Both the position numbers and the translations under genes were made by a program. Positions 1-8,212 of a stretch of DNA of 51,166 nt are shown here, piece by piece. Below the pieces are notes generated by a model, which searched no databases, had not been told where the DNA came from, and saw only the letters and a program-made list of their open reading frames with translations. Position 1 is the stretch's first letter, and the number at the start of each line of letters is the position of its first letter. Source of the DNA: Bacteroidales bacterium (GTDB lineage Bacteria > Bacteroidota > Bacteroidia > Bacteroidales > UBA932); NCBI GenBank assembly GCA_028686425.1, contig JAQUBZ010000016.1, positions 1-51,166 on the forward strand. Direction: 5' to 3'.

Positions 1-1085
1 GCGTGAAAGGCCCCGCATTGTTGTTTGAGACGGGAAATAACAACTCCAAAGTGATGGACTTGTATGAATTTGCAAAACTTCCATACACTTATACATTCAC
101 ATCGGTTGTATATAAAATGATGCCTATATTTACCGATTACACCCCTTTGAAGGCCGAATATCCGGGGATGAATTTCTCTACGATTGTGGATATTAACACC
201 TATCACACCGATTTGGATAATTTCGGCAATATTTCATTGCCTTCAATACAGCATTATGGGGCACAGATTGAGCCTGTCGCAGGCGAATATCTTACCAATC
301 ACATATACAGAGATGTGAATTATCTCAAATCGGATAGCGACAATGTGTCGTTTACAATTCCCGTTTTGGGACTTTTCAACTTCACGAAAGGGCAATATCT
401 GCTTTTTAATGCCATTACGCTGGCGTTGTTCTGCCTTATATTCTGTTTTTCTATTATTACCGGGAGGATTCGCCCCGTCAAAACTTTGGCGACGGCAGGC
501 AGACTATTGCTCTATGCTTTGATTACCTTTGCCGCAGGGACACTTGTTGCATGGGGCATAGCTGCGATAGTGGGAGCCGAGTTTTCGTTTTTCGGTCTTG
601 TCAGGGGAATACAGTTTGACGAGTGGGAATATATAGGAGCCGTAGTCTTGACATTACTTATATTTGCCGGCTTCTATATCCGCAAGAGAAAAAGATCTTC
701 AGACAAGACATCTTCATCCGCCATTCGTAAAAGCGCCTCTTCATCCGGCGCCACGAAGTACTGTTTCAATATTCTGTACGGGATAATGCTCCTTTTGGTA
801 GTGCTTTCAGCTGCTGCATACTTCAGTGTGGGCGAGAATTTCTTTTTTGCAGTGCCGCTTGCCATTGCTTGTGCAAGTTTGTTGTTATGGAGGATTATTC
901 ATTGGCGTGGAATCATTCTGGTTGGAATTGTAACAATATTGTTACTTGTTATTTCTTTCTGTTATATAGTAGCAGTGGCTCTTACTACAGGGGCGATGGG
1001 GGCTGTGCTGATGCTTGTGTTCATCTATGCAGCTCTGCTTGTTCCGATGATTGATTTATATTGCAGAAAAGAGAAGACGATATAG
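1..1085 (+). CDS. M28-family zinc peptidase with C-terminal membrane domain, 5' partial
   Basis: The window opens inside this gene, and the reading frame is open from the first bases, so the N-terminal part of the peptidase domain lies outside. What remains first matches the end of an M28 (aminopeptidase Y-like) catalytic domain. It has the FETGN stretch, a TDYTPLK segment, GMNFSTI and the YHTDLDN motif whose His is a zinc ligand in the family. From about residue 135 of the visible part the protein becomes a membrane domain of about eight or nine hydrophobic segments, with a Lys/Arg/Ser-rich loop near residues 225-245. This is the arrangement of membrane-bound M28 peptidases related to vacuolar membrane proteases. 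The active site therefore faces away from the cytoplasm, probably the periplasm. The next gene follows after 53 bp on the same strand. Confidence 0.8.
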   Translation, partial: VKGPALLFETGNNNSKVMDLYEFAKLPYTYTFTSVVYKMMPIFTDYTPLKAEYPGMNFSTIVDINTYHTDLDNFGNISLPSIQHYGAQIEPVAGEYLTNHIYRDVNYLKSDSDNVSFTIPVLGLFNFTKGQYLLFNAITLALFCLIFCFSIITGRIRPVKTLATAGRLLLYALITFAAGTLVAWGIAAIVGAEFSFFGLVRGIQFDEWEYIGAVVLTLLIFAGFYIRKRKRSSDKTSSSAIRKSASSSGATKYCFNILYGIMLLLVVLSAAAYFSVGENFFFAVPLAIACASLLLWRIIHWRGIILVGIVTILLLVISFCYIVAVALTTGAMGAVLMLVFIYAALLVPMIDLYCRKEKTI

Positions 1086-1138
1086 TCGGTTTGGTATAGA
1101 AATTGACATTGTGAAGAACATAAAAAGTTTGAATTATA

Positions 1139-2308
1139 ATGTTTGACGACATAAGGCCCTATAACGATTCGGAGACAAGTATGGCCCTCAAGAGGGTGTC
1201 TGCTTCTCCGATAATAGACCCGATTTCGGAATTTATATTTCCGGGGAAGGATCCGGAATTGCTTAGAGAACAGCTTCGGTCGATAGAGGGCGTAAGCGAT
1301 TTTCAGATTAGAATAATGTCCGGAGTCATAGCAAGCATTATTTCTCAGACCACGGACGGTGTGGAGTGTGAAGGGTTGGAATATTTCAGGCGGAAATTGC
1401 TCCTCCTTTCCAATCATCGGGATATTGTGTTGGATCCGGCTATAATACAATTGCTTCTATATCAACACAATTTGCCGCAAAGCGAGATTGCCGTCGGCGA
1501 CAACCTTATGGTCAATTCGTTTGTGGAGGATCTTATCCGCTCCAACAGGATGATCAAAGTGGTCAGGAGCGATAATCCGAGAGAGGTCTATACCACCTCC
1601 AAAGTCCTTTCGGAGTATATTCGTACTAAAATTGCAAGCGGGGAGTCTTCCATCTGGCTTGCGCATCGCAACGGACGGACGAAAGACGGATACGATGAGA
1701 CCGAACAAGGCCTGCTCAAAATGCTTGATATGAGCGGTAAAGGCTCTTTTATGGACAATTTCGGGGAACTCGGCATAATGCCTGTTTCCATTTCATACGA
1801 ATATGAACCTTGCGGGGTACTGAAAGCGGTAGAGTTGTGGCACAAAATGGTCGATGGAGGATATAAAAAGGCCGAGAATGAGGATCTTACAAGTATGCTG
1901 ACAGGAATACGGCAGCCGAAAGGGAGGATTCATATCTCTTTCTGCCGGCCTGTTACGGAAGAAGAGCTTGCAGATGCCGACAGTTTCAGCAAAAACGACA
2001 AATTCCGCAGGCTTGCAGAAATCGTGGATTCGAGGATTGTTCCCGCTTTTAAACTCTGGCCCAACAACTATATTGCGGCCGAAATACTCTCGGAAGAGTC
2101 CGGATGCACGATGGAGCACGAAGCAGCAGGGAGCTCAAAAATAGATTTTTCGGAGTTTTATACTGACGGCCAGCGAAAAGATTTTGAGGAATATGCAGCC
2201 GAGTCTGTTGCCTCCGTATCGGAAAATATTGATGTTAAGCAAGTAAGGCATTTACTGCTGACAATGTACGCAAACCCCGTTTTTAGAAAAACAGGGAAGT
2301 GTCGATAA
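1139..2308 (+). CDS. Glycerol-3-phosphate/1-acylglycerol-3-phosphate acyltransferase-like protein
   Basis: A 389-residue protein of the PlsB/PlsC acyltransferase superfamily. Block I is the SNHRDIVLDP stretch near residues 91-100, containing the catalytic His and Asp. A glycerol-phosphate binding block appears as AHRNGRTKDG near residues 175-185, and a block IV-like segment as GIMPVSISYEYEP. The family transfers an acyl chain to glycerol phosphate or lysophosphatidate in membrane phospholipid synthesis. No clear membrane span is visible, so the protein is probably peripheral at the inner membrane. The substrate (glycerol-3-phosphate or lysophosphatidate) cannot be told from sequence alone. 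It lies between the M28 peptidase gene and the OmpA lipoprotein gene, with no functional link that I can see. Confidence 0.8.
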   Translation: MFDDIRPYNDSETSMALKRVSASPIIDPISEFIFPGKDPELLREQLRSIEGVSDFQIRIMSGVIASIISQTTDGVECEGLEYFRRKLLLLSNHRDIVLDPAIIQLLLYQHNLPQSEIAVGDNLMVNSFVEDLIRSNRMIKVVRSDNPREVYTTSKVLSEYIRTKIASGESSIWLAHRNGRTKDGYDETEQGLLKMLDMSGKGSFMDNFGELGIMPVSISYEYEPCGVLKAVELWHKMVDGGYKKAENEDLTSMLTGIRQPKGRIHISFCRPVTEEELADADSFSKNDKFRRLAEIVDSRIVPAFKLWPNNYIAAEILSEESGCTMEHEAAGSSKIDFSEFYTDGQRKDFEEYAAESVASVSENIDVKQVRHLLLTMYANPVFRKTGKCR

Positions 2309-2331
2309 ACCAAATTTATAATTTATAAACA

Positions 2332-3015
2332 ATGAAAAGAATTTTATCAGTAATTATTTGCGCATCTCTGCTATTGTCGGGATGCGGTTCGATGTCTAAT
2401 ACCGGAAAAGGCGCCGCAATCGGTGGCGGCAGTGGCGCTGCTGTCGGTGCAGGTCTTGGTGCTATCATCGGAAAGGATGGAAAAAGCACAGCAATAGGTG
2501 CTGCAATCGGGACTGCCGTAGGAGCAGGTGTAGGTGCCGTTATCGGTAATGTAATGGATAAGAAAGCAGCCGAAATGGCCGATCTTGAAGGTGCAAACAT
2601 TGAAACGGTAAAGGATGCCAATGGACTTGATGCAATCAAGGTTACCTTTGAGAGCGGAATCTTGTTCAATACCAACAGTAGTACTTTAAGTGATGCCTCT
2701 AAAGATGCTCTGTCTCAATTTGCAAAGAAGATGAAAGATCTTCCTGAAACTGATCTTACCATCTACGGACACACTGACAATACGGGGACTGCGGAGTATA
2801 ACGACAAACTTTCTGTTCAGCGTGCCAACTCCGTAGCTTCATATTTGAAGAGTTGCGGTATGGCATCAGGCCGTATGACTGTCGAAGGCAAATCATTCTC
2901 AATGCCTGTTGCAGACAATAGCACTATTGAAGGTCGTCTTCAGAACCGTCGCGTGGAGATTTATGTTACAGCCAATGAGACTATGATCAAACAGGCTCAG
3001 GAAGGTAAACTTTAA
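2332..3015 (+). CDS. OmpA-family outer-membrane lipoprotein with glycine-zipper domain (YiaD-like)
   Basis: A 227-residue protein. It begins with a lipoprotein signal peptide ending in LLLSGC (lipid-modified Cys at residue 18). A Gly/Ala-rich glycine-zipper segment (about residues 25-75) follows, of the kind that inserts in or packs against membranes. The C-terminal OmpA-like peptidoglycan-binding domain (about residues 105-220) contains the TIYGHTDNTG motif and a downstream NRRVEIYV end. The family tethers the outer membrane to peptidoglycan. The domain order matches YiaD-type proteins. The start is supported by the immediate signal peptide. The following lipoprotein gene begins 11 bp downstream and may be cotranscribed. 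Confidence 0.88.
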   Translation: MKRILSVIICASLLLSGCGSMSNTGKGAAIGGGSGAAVGAGLGAIIGKDGKSTAIGAAIGTAVGAGVGAVIGNVMDKKAAEMADLEGANIETVKDANGLDAIKVTFESGILFNTNSSTLSDASKDALSQFAKKMKDLPETDLTIYGHTDNTGTAEYNDKLSVQRANSVASYLKSCGMASGRMTVEGKSFSMPVADNSTIEGRLQNRRVEIYVTANETMIKQAQEGKL

Positions 3016-3025
3016 TAAGCCGGTT

Positions 3026-3793
3026 ATGATTGCCGACAGACAATTAACTGTAACGGTAGTTCCCGGAAGATTGATTTCGGGAATTGCCGTTATGTTGTTT
3101 TCGCTATTTGTTTTCTCTTCGTGTCATCGTACCATTACTCCGAGCGGGGAAATAGTTGCCAATCGATTGGAGCTTTCCGGCCCGTTTGACAAGGTGTGTG
3201 TTGAAGATGGCATTACAACCAGAGTAAACGTGGGAAGCAGTGAATCTTCCGCAGCAATAACCTGTAATAGTACCATATTTCGTTATCTTTATTATGATGT
3301 AAAAGATAAAGTACTGTATGTCAGGTATAAGACAGGATACACATTTGCCAATGGTCTTACTCTCGAACTTGAAGTCAATGTACCGGAGCTTGCCGGAATA
3401 GAGGCTTCCGGAGGAGCATCTGTCGGAATTTACAAAGAGGCGACAGGGGATATGAGCATTGTGCTTACCGGTGGAAGTATCGTTCGGGCCAACAATCTTA
3501 ATCTTGATAATCTGAACCTTACAATCAGCGGCGGTGGCGGAGCCTCTCTTAAGGGCTATGCTGAAAATGGTGTGCTCAATTGTTCGGGAGGATCCGGAGT
3601 GCGCGATTATGACCTTACAATAGATAATCTGACTATCTCAATGTCCGGTGGCGGAAACAGCTTCCTTACCATACGATATTCTATTCTCTCCGCTAATCTT
3701 TCGGGTGGTAGTATCTTGAATTACAAAGGTTCTCCCACCATCATCTCAACCAATGTTACAGGTGGTTCCAAAATACTGAAGACCGAGGATTGA
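3026..3793 (+). CDS. GIN-domain (DUF2807) putative lipoprotein
   Basis: A 255-residue protein with an N-terminal hydrophobic segment ending in VFSSC, so it is probably a lipoprotein with lipidated Cys near residue 33. The mature part fits the GIN domain (DUF2807, head domain of putative trimeric adhesins). It is a right-handed beta-helix-like run of short strands rich in Gly, Ser and Asn, with repeated SGGGSVxxxx-type turns. Members are common as surface lipoproteins in Bacteroidota, but no biochemical role is established. The annotated start gives a rather long n-region. An internal ATG at about 3092, just before the hydrophobic core, is an alternative. It is probably the last gene of a short unit with the OmpA lipoprotein, because a strong terminator follows. 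Confidence 0.75.
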   Translation: MIADRQLTVTVVPGRLISGIAVMLFSLFVFSSCHRTITPSGEIVANRLELSGPFDKVCVEDGITTRVNVGSSESSAAITCNSTIFRYLYYDVKDKVLYVRYKTGYTFANGLTLELEVNVPELAGIEASGGASVGIYKEATGDMSIVLTGGSIVRANNLNLDNLNLTISGGGGASLKGYAENGVLNCSGGSGVRDYDLTIDNLTISMSGGGNSFLTIRYSILSANLSGGSILNYKGSPTIISTNVTGGSKILKTED

Positions 3794-3831
3794 CAATGTT
3801 CTTGATTTTAGCTCAAAAAGCTTCTGAAATG

Positions 3832-3863
3832 GACGTTTTTATTTGCATAAAAACGTCTTTTTT
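3832..3863 (+). terminator. Rho-independent terminator after the GIN lipoprotein gene
   Basis: An 11-bp perfect stem (GACGTTTTTAT with ATAAAAACGTC) around a 4-nt TTGC loop is followed by six Ts. It separates the lipoprotein genes from the lysine operon. The TTTG that straddles the stem top and loop also fits a -33 element of the next promoter. Confidence 0.9.
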
Positions 3864-3873
3864 AGTATTTTTG
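3842..3873 (+). promoter_or_regulatory. Predicted promoter of the lysine fermentation operon
   Basis: A TTTG at 3842-3845 and a TATTTTTG at 3866-3873 are separated by 20 bp. This fits the Bacteroidota primary sigma consensus (TTTG, about 19-20 bp, TAnnTTTG). The first ATG of atoD is 38 bp after the -7 box. No riboswitch-sized leader is present. Confidence 0.75.
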
Positions 3874-3911
3874 CGAATTGCATATAGAAACAATAACATA
3901 AACTATCTAAT

Positions 3912-4565
3912 ATGATGAAAAAGAACATTTCTCTTCATGATGCTGTCTCTATGGTAAAAGACGGCGCAACGATTATGATTGGTGGTTTCCTTGGTACGGG
4001 TTCACCATATCAACTGGTTGATGCTCTCGCTGAAAGCGGAGTTAAAGATCTGACAATTATCTCGAATGATACCGTATTTGACGGTAAAGGCTGGGGTAAA
4101 TTGATTGATAACAAACAAGTCAGGAAAGTTATCGCTTCCTACATCGGCTCCAATTCCGCCTCAATCGAACAAATGAATAGTGGTGAGATGGAGATCGAAT
4201 TGGCCCCTCAAGGTACTTTGGCTGAACGTATTCGCGCAAAAGGCGCAGGTCTTGGAGGCGTTTTGACACCTACAGGCCTTAATACCGTCATAGAGAAGGG
4301 TAAACAAGTAATCAATGTAGATGGTAAGGATTATCTTCTCGAAAAGCCTCTTGGTGCCGATTTTGCTTTTATCGGTGGCAGTATAGTAGATGAATCAGGC
4401 AATATATTCTACAGAGGTACGACACGTAATTTCAATCCTACAATGGCTCAGGCAGCCGACGTTGTGATAGTAGAAGCAGAAAAGGTGGTTCCTGTGGGTG
4501 AGCTTGCTCCTGAAGCTATTCACACTCCGGCTTTGTTTGTTGATTATATCTATGTTAAGAAATAG
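3912..4565 (+). CDS. atoD: Butyryl-CoA:acetoacetate CoA-transferase, subunit A
   Basis: A 217-residue alpha subunit of a family I 3-oxoacid CoA-transferase. The N-terminal GATIMIGGFLGTGSPYQL segment is the typical glycine-rich CoA-binding region, and the length matches AtoD/CtfA. In the lysine pathway the heterotetramer moves CoA from butyryl-CoA to acetoacetate, giving butyrate and acetoacetyl-CoA. Its partner atoA lies about 8.4 kb downstream at the other side of the lysine module, so the two subunits are split within the same operon. It is the first gene after the operon promoter. Acetate CoA-transferase activity is an alternative, but the context favours acetoacetate. Confidence 0.9.
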   Translation: MMKKNISLHDAVSMVKDGATIMIGGFLGTGSPYQLVDALAESGVKDLTIISNDTVFDGKGWGKLIDNKQVRKVIASYIGSNSASIEQMNSGEMEIELAPQGTLAERIRAKGAGLGGVLTPTGLNTVIEKGKQVINVDGKDYLLEKPLGADFAFIGGSIVDESGNIFYRGTTRNFNPTMAQAADVVIVEAEKVVPVGELAPEAIHTPALFVDYIYVKK

Positions 4566-4583
4566 CAATTAAAATATCTATCT

Positions 4584-4970
4584 ATGACAAACAAATCAAT
4601 GATCAGAATGCGTATGAGCTGTCATGACGCTCATTACGGTGGAAATCTTGTTGAAGGTGCAAAGATGCTTCAACTATTCGGAGATGTGGCAACCGAACTT
4701 TTGATTCAGCGCGACGGCGATGAAGGACTTTTCAAAGCTTACGATATGGTTGAGTTTATTGCTCCCGTATATGCAGGCGACTTTATCGAAGCAGTTGGAG
4801 AGATTGTTTCAGAAGGCAACACTTCAAGAAAAATGGTATTCGAGGCTCGCAAAGTGATTGTCCCTCGTCCCGACATTTCGGATTCTGCGGCAGATGTACT
4901 TCCGGAACCGATTGTTGTATGTCGTGCCAGCGGTACTTGTGTTACTCCCAAATCATGCCAGAGAAAGTAA
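4584..4970 (+). CDS. kal: 3-aminobutyryl-CoA ammonia-lyase
   Basis: A 128-residue hotdog-fold protein, the usual length for Kal. It removes ammonia from L-3-aminobutyryl-CoA to give crotonyl-CoA, the step joining lysine breakdown to butyrate synthesis. The [19 protein letters not shown]-terminus and the [12 protein letters not shown] segment fit the family, which resembles acyl-CoA thioesterases. It lies 18 bp after atoD and almost touches kce, matching the conserved kal-kce adjacency in lysine-fermenting bacteria. The identification rests on family features plus this context. A thioesterase of the same fold is the main alternative and is unlikely here. Confidence 0.9.
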   Translation: MTNKSMIRMRMSCHDAHYGGNLVEGAKMLQLFGDVATELLIQRDGDEGLFKAYDMVEFIAPVYAGDFIEAVGEIVSEGNTSRKMVFEARKVIVPRPDISDSAADVLPEPIVVCRASGTCVTPKSCQRK

Positions 4971-4972
4971 TT

Positions 4973-5800
4973 ATGGATAAACTGATTATTACAGCCGCTA
5001 TTTGCGGTGCTGAAGTTACCAAAGAACAGAATCCTGCAGTTCCTTATACTGTCGAGGAGATTGTTCGTGAGGCCAAATCGGCTGTCGATGCCGGTGCTGC
5101 GATAGTCCATCTTCATGTTCGTGAAGACGATGGTACTCCTACTCAGAGTAAAGACCGTTTCAAGGTCTGCCTTGATGCAATTTATAAGGTCTGCCCCGAT
5201 GTTATCGTGATTCCTTCCACCGGAGGAGCTGTCGGCATGACCGCAGAGGAACGTCTGCAACCTACAGAGTTGTTCCCTGAAATGGCAACCCTCGATTGCG
5301 GTACATGCAATTTCGGGGATGATGTGTTTGAAAATACAATGCCCGTGATGCGTGCTTTCGGCAAGAGGATGCTTGAAAACAAGATTAAACCCGAATACGA
5401 GTGCTTTGAAATGGGTCATCTCGACACTATTCTCACAATGGCGAGAAAGGGGCAGGTTCCGGGTGCTCCGATGCAGTTTAATTTTGTTCTCGGCGTTCCT
5501 GGGTGTACACCTGCAACCGTTCAGAATTTGAGCTGGCTTGTAAATGCCATCCCTGCAGATTCCACATGGACTGCAACAGGGATCGGACGTCACGCCTTTA
5601 CACTTGCGGCAGCTGCCATTGCAATGGGAGGTAATGTCAGAGTCGGTTTTGAGGACAATTTGAACCTTGAAAGGGGAGTCCCTGCCAAATCCAACGGAGA
5701 GCTTGTTGCAAAGGTTGTAAGGATTGCAAAAGAACTCGGGCGCGGTATTGCCACTTCGGCCGAGGCACGCGAAATACTCGGACTTGCTCCGAGAAAATAA
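4973..5800 (+). CDS. kce: 3-keto-5-aminohexanoate cleavage enzyme
   Basis: I chose the ATG at 4973, which gives a 275-residue protein starting MDKLIITAAICGAE. A longer frame from 4919 would overlap kal deeply and adds residues absent from the family. Kce condenses 3-keto-5-aminohexanoate with acetyl-CoA and cleaves it to acetoacetate and 3-aminobutyryl-CoA, using a metal ion. With this start, Glu14 and the HLH zinc pair His46/His48 fall at the numbers known for the characterised enzyme. The RVGFEDN motif (Arg223, Glu227, Asp228) supplies the third ligand and active-site residues. The start lies 2 bp after the kal stop, suggesting translational coupling. Confidence 0.93.
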   Translation: MDKLIITAAICGAEVTKEQNPAVPYTVEEIVREAKSAVDAGAAIVHLHVREDDGTPTQSKDRFKVCLDAIYKVCPDVIVIPSTGGAVGMTAEERLQPTELFPEMATLDCGTCNFGDDVFENTMPVMRAFGKRMLENKIKPEYECFEMGHLDTILTMARKGQVPGAPMQFNFVLGVPGCTPATVQNLSWLVNAIPADSTWTATGIGRHAFTLAAAAIAMGGNVRVGFEDNLNLERGVPAKSNGELVAKVVRIAKELGRGIATSAEAREILGLAPRK

Positions 5801-5803
5801 TAT

Positions 5804-5820
5804 AGACATACTATATGTCT
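5804..5820 (+). other. Intercistronic hairpin between kce and kdd
   Basis: A perfect 7-bp stem (AGACATA with TATGTCT) around a 3-nt loop lies just after the kce stop, with no T-run. It sits in the 89-bp gap before kdd, one of the larger gaps in the operon. It is more likely a processing or mRNA-stability element than a terminator. Two copies of AACTATCTTA follow at the end of the gap. Confidence 0.5.
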
Positions 5821-5889
5821 CATATACAGAGAGATAACGGTTTATAAATTGATTAATGAATTTTTTAACTATCTTAAAATAACTATCTT

Positions 5890-6933
5890 ATGATGAAAAA
5901 AGGAAATAAGTACGGCACTCACAGAGTGATTGAGCCAAAAGGGGTGTTACCACAGCCTGCCAACAAAATTGACAACAATATGGATGAAATCTATGATAAT
6001 GAGATCCTTATTGATGTTCAGACTTTGAATATAGACTCGGCTTCTTTCACCGATATTTCTAACAGGGCAGATCATAATCCTGAAAAGATTAAGGAAATCA
6101 TGCTTGATATCGTTGCCAAACAGGGCAAACACCGCAATCCTTGGACAGGTTCGGGCGGAATGCTGCTTGGTACAGTTGAAAAAATCGGTGATGCTCTCGT
6201 TGGCAAGACCGATTTGAAAGTCGGTGATAAGATTGCCACTTTGGTCTCTCTTTCACTTACTCCTCTTCGCATTGACAAGATCAAGGAAATCCGCGCCGAT
6301 GTCGATCAAGTCGATATAGATGGTAAAGCCATCTTGTTTGAAAGTGGCATTTATGCCAAAATCCCTACAGATATGCCTGAAAAGCTTGCACTTTCGGCTC
6401 TCGATGTTGCAGGTGCTCCTGCTCAGACTGCCAAACTTTGCAAACCGGGCGATATTGTATTGATTATCGGTGCAGGCGGCAAATCGGGCATGCTTTGCTG
6501 CTATGAAGCTAAAAAACGCGTTGGAGTGACCGGTAAGGTTATCGGTATGTGCCACAGCGAAAAGTCAACAAAACGCATGCAGGATCTCGGCTTCTGCGAC
6601 ATCGTATTTGCTGGTAATGCAAATGATCCCGTTGCAATGTCACAAAAGATTGAAGAATTGACCAACGGTCACATGGCTGATGTATGTATCAACAATGTAA
6701 ACGTTCCCGATACGGAAATGACATCGGTTCTTTGCACAAAGAATGACGGTGTGGTTTATTTCTTCTCTATGGCTACAAGCTTTACCAAAGCTGCACTCGG
6801 TGCAGAAGGTGTCGGCAGTGATGTTACCATGATTATAGGTAACGGTTACACTAAAGGACATGCCGAAATCACTCTGCAAGAGCTTCGCGAATGCGAAAAG
6901 CTGAGAAAAGTATTTACAGAACTTTATGCATAA
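5890..6933 (+). CDS. kdd: L-erythro-3,5-diaminohexanoate dehydrogenase
   Basis: A 347-residue NAD(P)-dependent oxidoreductase, the normal Kdd length. It deaminates 3,5-diaminohexanoate oxidatively to 3-keto-5-aminohexanoate. The N-terminus (KYGTHRVIEPKGVLPQPANK) is characteristic of Kdd. The middle carries a Rossmann nucleotide-binding turn, LIIGAGGKSGM, near residues 194-204, in a medium-chain dehydrogenase-like architecture. The MMKKGNKYG start has two adjacent Met codons. It sits between kce and kamA, as in other lysine-fermenting bacteria, and shows no damage. Confidence 0.93.
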   Translation: MMKKGNKYGTHRVIEPKGVLPQPANKIDNNMDEIYDNEILIDVQTLNIDSASFTDISNRADHNPEKIKEIMLDIVAKQGKHRNPWTGSGGMLLGTVEKIGDALVGKTDLKVGDKIATLVSLSLTPLRIDKIKEIRADVDQVDIDGKAILFESGIYAKIPTDMPEKLALSALDVAGAPAQTAKLCKPGDIVLIIGAGGKSGMLCCYEAKKRVGVTGKVIGMCHSEKSTKRMQDLGFCDIVFAGNANDPVAMSQKIEELTNGHMADVCINNVNVPDTEMTSVLCTKNDGVVYFFSMATSFTKAALGAEGVGSDVTMIIGNGYTKGHAEITLQELRECEKLRKVFTELYA

Positions 6934-6957
6934 TCAAACGTTTTAATTTTATATATC

Positions 6958-8211
6958 ATGAACGTTTCGAGAAGAAAAGAACTGTTTCCTGAGGTTACAG
7001 ACGCTCAGTGGAACGATTGGAAGTGGCAGGTAAAGAACAGGATTGAGACACTTGACGAACTCAAGAAGTATGTCAGGCTTACTCCTGACGAAGAAGAGGG
7101 TGTAAAAAAGTCCCTGGCTACATTGAGAATGGCCATTACTCCTTATTATATCTCTCTGATCAATCCTGACGACCCTTTTGACCCTGTTCGCAGGCAGGCA
7201 ATCCCTACTGCGGCAGAGACTCATCAGGCTGCCGCCGATTTGCTTGATCCTCTTCACGAGGATGAAGATTCACCTACTCCCGGTCTTACCCACAGATATC
7301 CGGACAGGGTATTGATGCTTGTAACAGATATGTGCTCAATGTATTGTCGTCACTGCACAAGAAGACGTTTTGCAGGACATAAAGATGCAGAGAGTCCGAG
7401 TGAAAGGATAGACAAGGCGATAGAATATATTGCACGTACACCTCAAGTTCGCGATGTATTGCTTTCAGGCGGTGACGTCCTGATGGTAAGCGATGAGAAA
7501 CTTGAAAGTATTATCAAGAGATTGAGGGCCATCCCTCATGTCGAGATAATTCGTCTCGGTTCAAGAACTCCTGTTGTATGCCCTCAGCGTATCACTGACG
7601 ATCTCGTCAATATGCTGAAAAAGTATCATCCGATCTGGCTCAATACTCACTTCAATCACCCTAACGAGGTGACAGCAGAGTCTATTGCAGCTTGTGAAAA
7701 GATGGCAGATGCAGGTATTCCGCTGGGAAACCAGTCAGTACTTCTACGCGGAGTGAACGATTGTGTCCATATTATGATGGATCTTGTACACGAGCTTGTC
7801 AAAATGCGTGTTCGTCCTTACTATATTTATCAATGCGACCTTTCTATGGGGTTGGAACATTTCCGTACACCTGTATCTAAGGGAATTGAGATTATCGAGG
7901 GGTTGAGAGGCCATACCTCCGGATATGCCGTTCCTACGTTTGTAGTGGATGCTCCGGGTGGCGGAGGCAAGACTCCGGTCATGCCTCAGTATGTTATTTC
8001 TCAGGCTCCTGGCAAAGTTGTATTGCGCAATTTTGAGGGTGTAATTACAACTTATACCGAACCTGTCGAATATCATCAGGATTGTCATTGTCCTGAATGT
8101 CAGGCAGAGAAGAAGAAAGACATTGAAGGTGTCGCTTCCCTTCTTGAAGGTCAGAGAATGGCGATAGAGCCTGCTCACCTATTGAGAAAAGAACGTTCTA
8201 AAAAGCATTAA
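6958..8211 (+). CDS. kamA: L-lysine 2,3-aminomutase
   Basis: A 417-residue radical-SAM/PLP enzyme that converts L-lysine to L-beta-lysine, the first committed step of the pathway. The radical-SAM cysteines are in CSMYCRHC (Cys126, Cys130, Cys133). The PLP lysine is Lys338 in PGGGGKTPV. Substrate-binding Asp294 and Asp331 fall one position from those of the clostridial enzyme (293, 330; PLP Lys337). A C-terminal Cys-containing segment (CHCPEC) is also typical of catabolic KamA and absent from EpmB-type homologues. It lies 24 bp after kdd and 1 bp before kamB. Confidence 0.96.
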   Translation: MNVSRRKELFPEVTDAQWNDWKWQVKNRIETLDELKKYVRLTPDEEEGVKKSLATLRMAITPYYISLINPDDPFDPVRRQAIPTAAETHQAAADLLDPLHEDEDSPTPGLTHRYPDRVLMLVTDMCSMYCRHCTRRRFAGHKDAESPSERIDKAIEYIARTPQVRDVLLSGGDVLMVSDEKLESIIKRLRAIPHVEIIRLGSRTPVVCPQRITDDLVNMLKKYHPIWLNTHFNHPNEVTAESIAACEKMADAGIPLGNQSVLLRGVNDCVHIMMDLVHELVKMRVRPYYIYQCDLSMGLEHFRTPVSKGIEIIEGLRGHTSGYAVPTFVVDAPGGGGKTPVMPQYVISQAPGKVVLRNFEGVITTYTEPVEYHQDCHCPECQAEKKKDIEGVASLLEGQRMAIEPAHLLRKERSKKH

Positions 8212-8212
8212 T

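Noticed and set aside
3794-3911. Cobalamin or lysine riboswitch upstream of the B12-dependent lysine operon
   Set aside because: I looked for one because the mutase uses B12. The 118-bp gap is filled by a terminator and promoter, and the transcript leader would be only about 30 nt. The gap before kamD is also too short.
4739-5809. A 356-codon minus-strand frame opposite kal and kce
   Set aside because: It is a shadow of two well-supported genes and shows no protein-like motif or start signal. Its codon pattern follows the antisense of the real genes.
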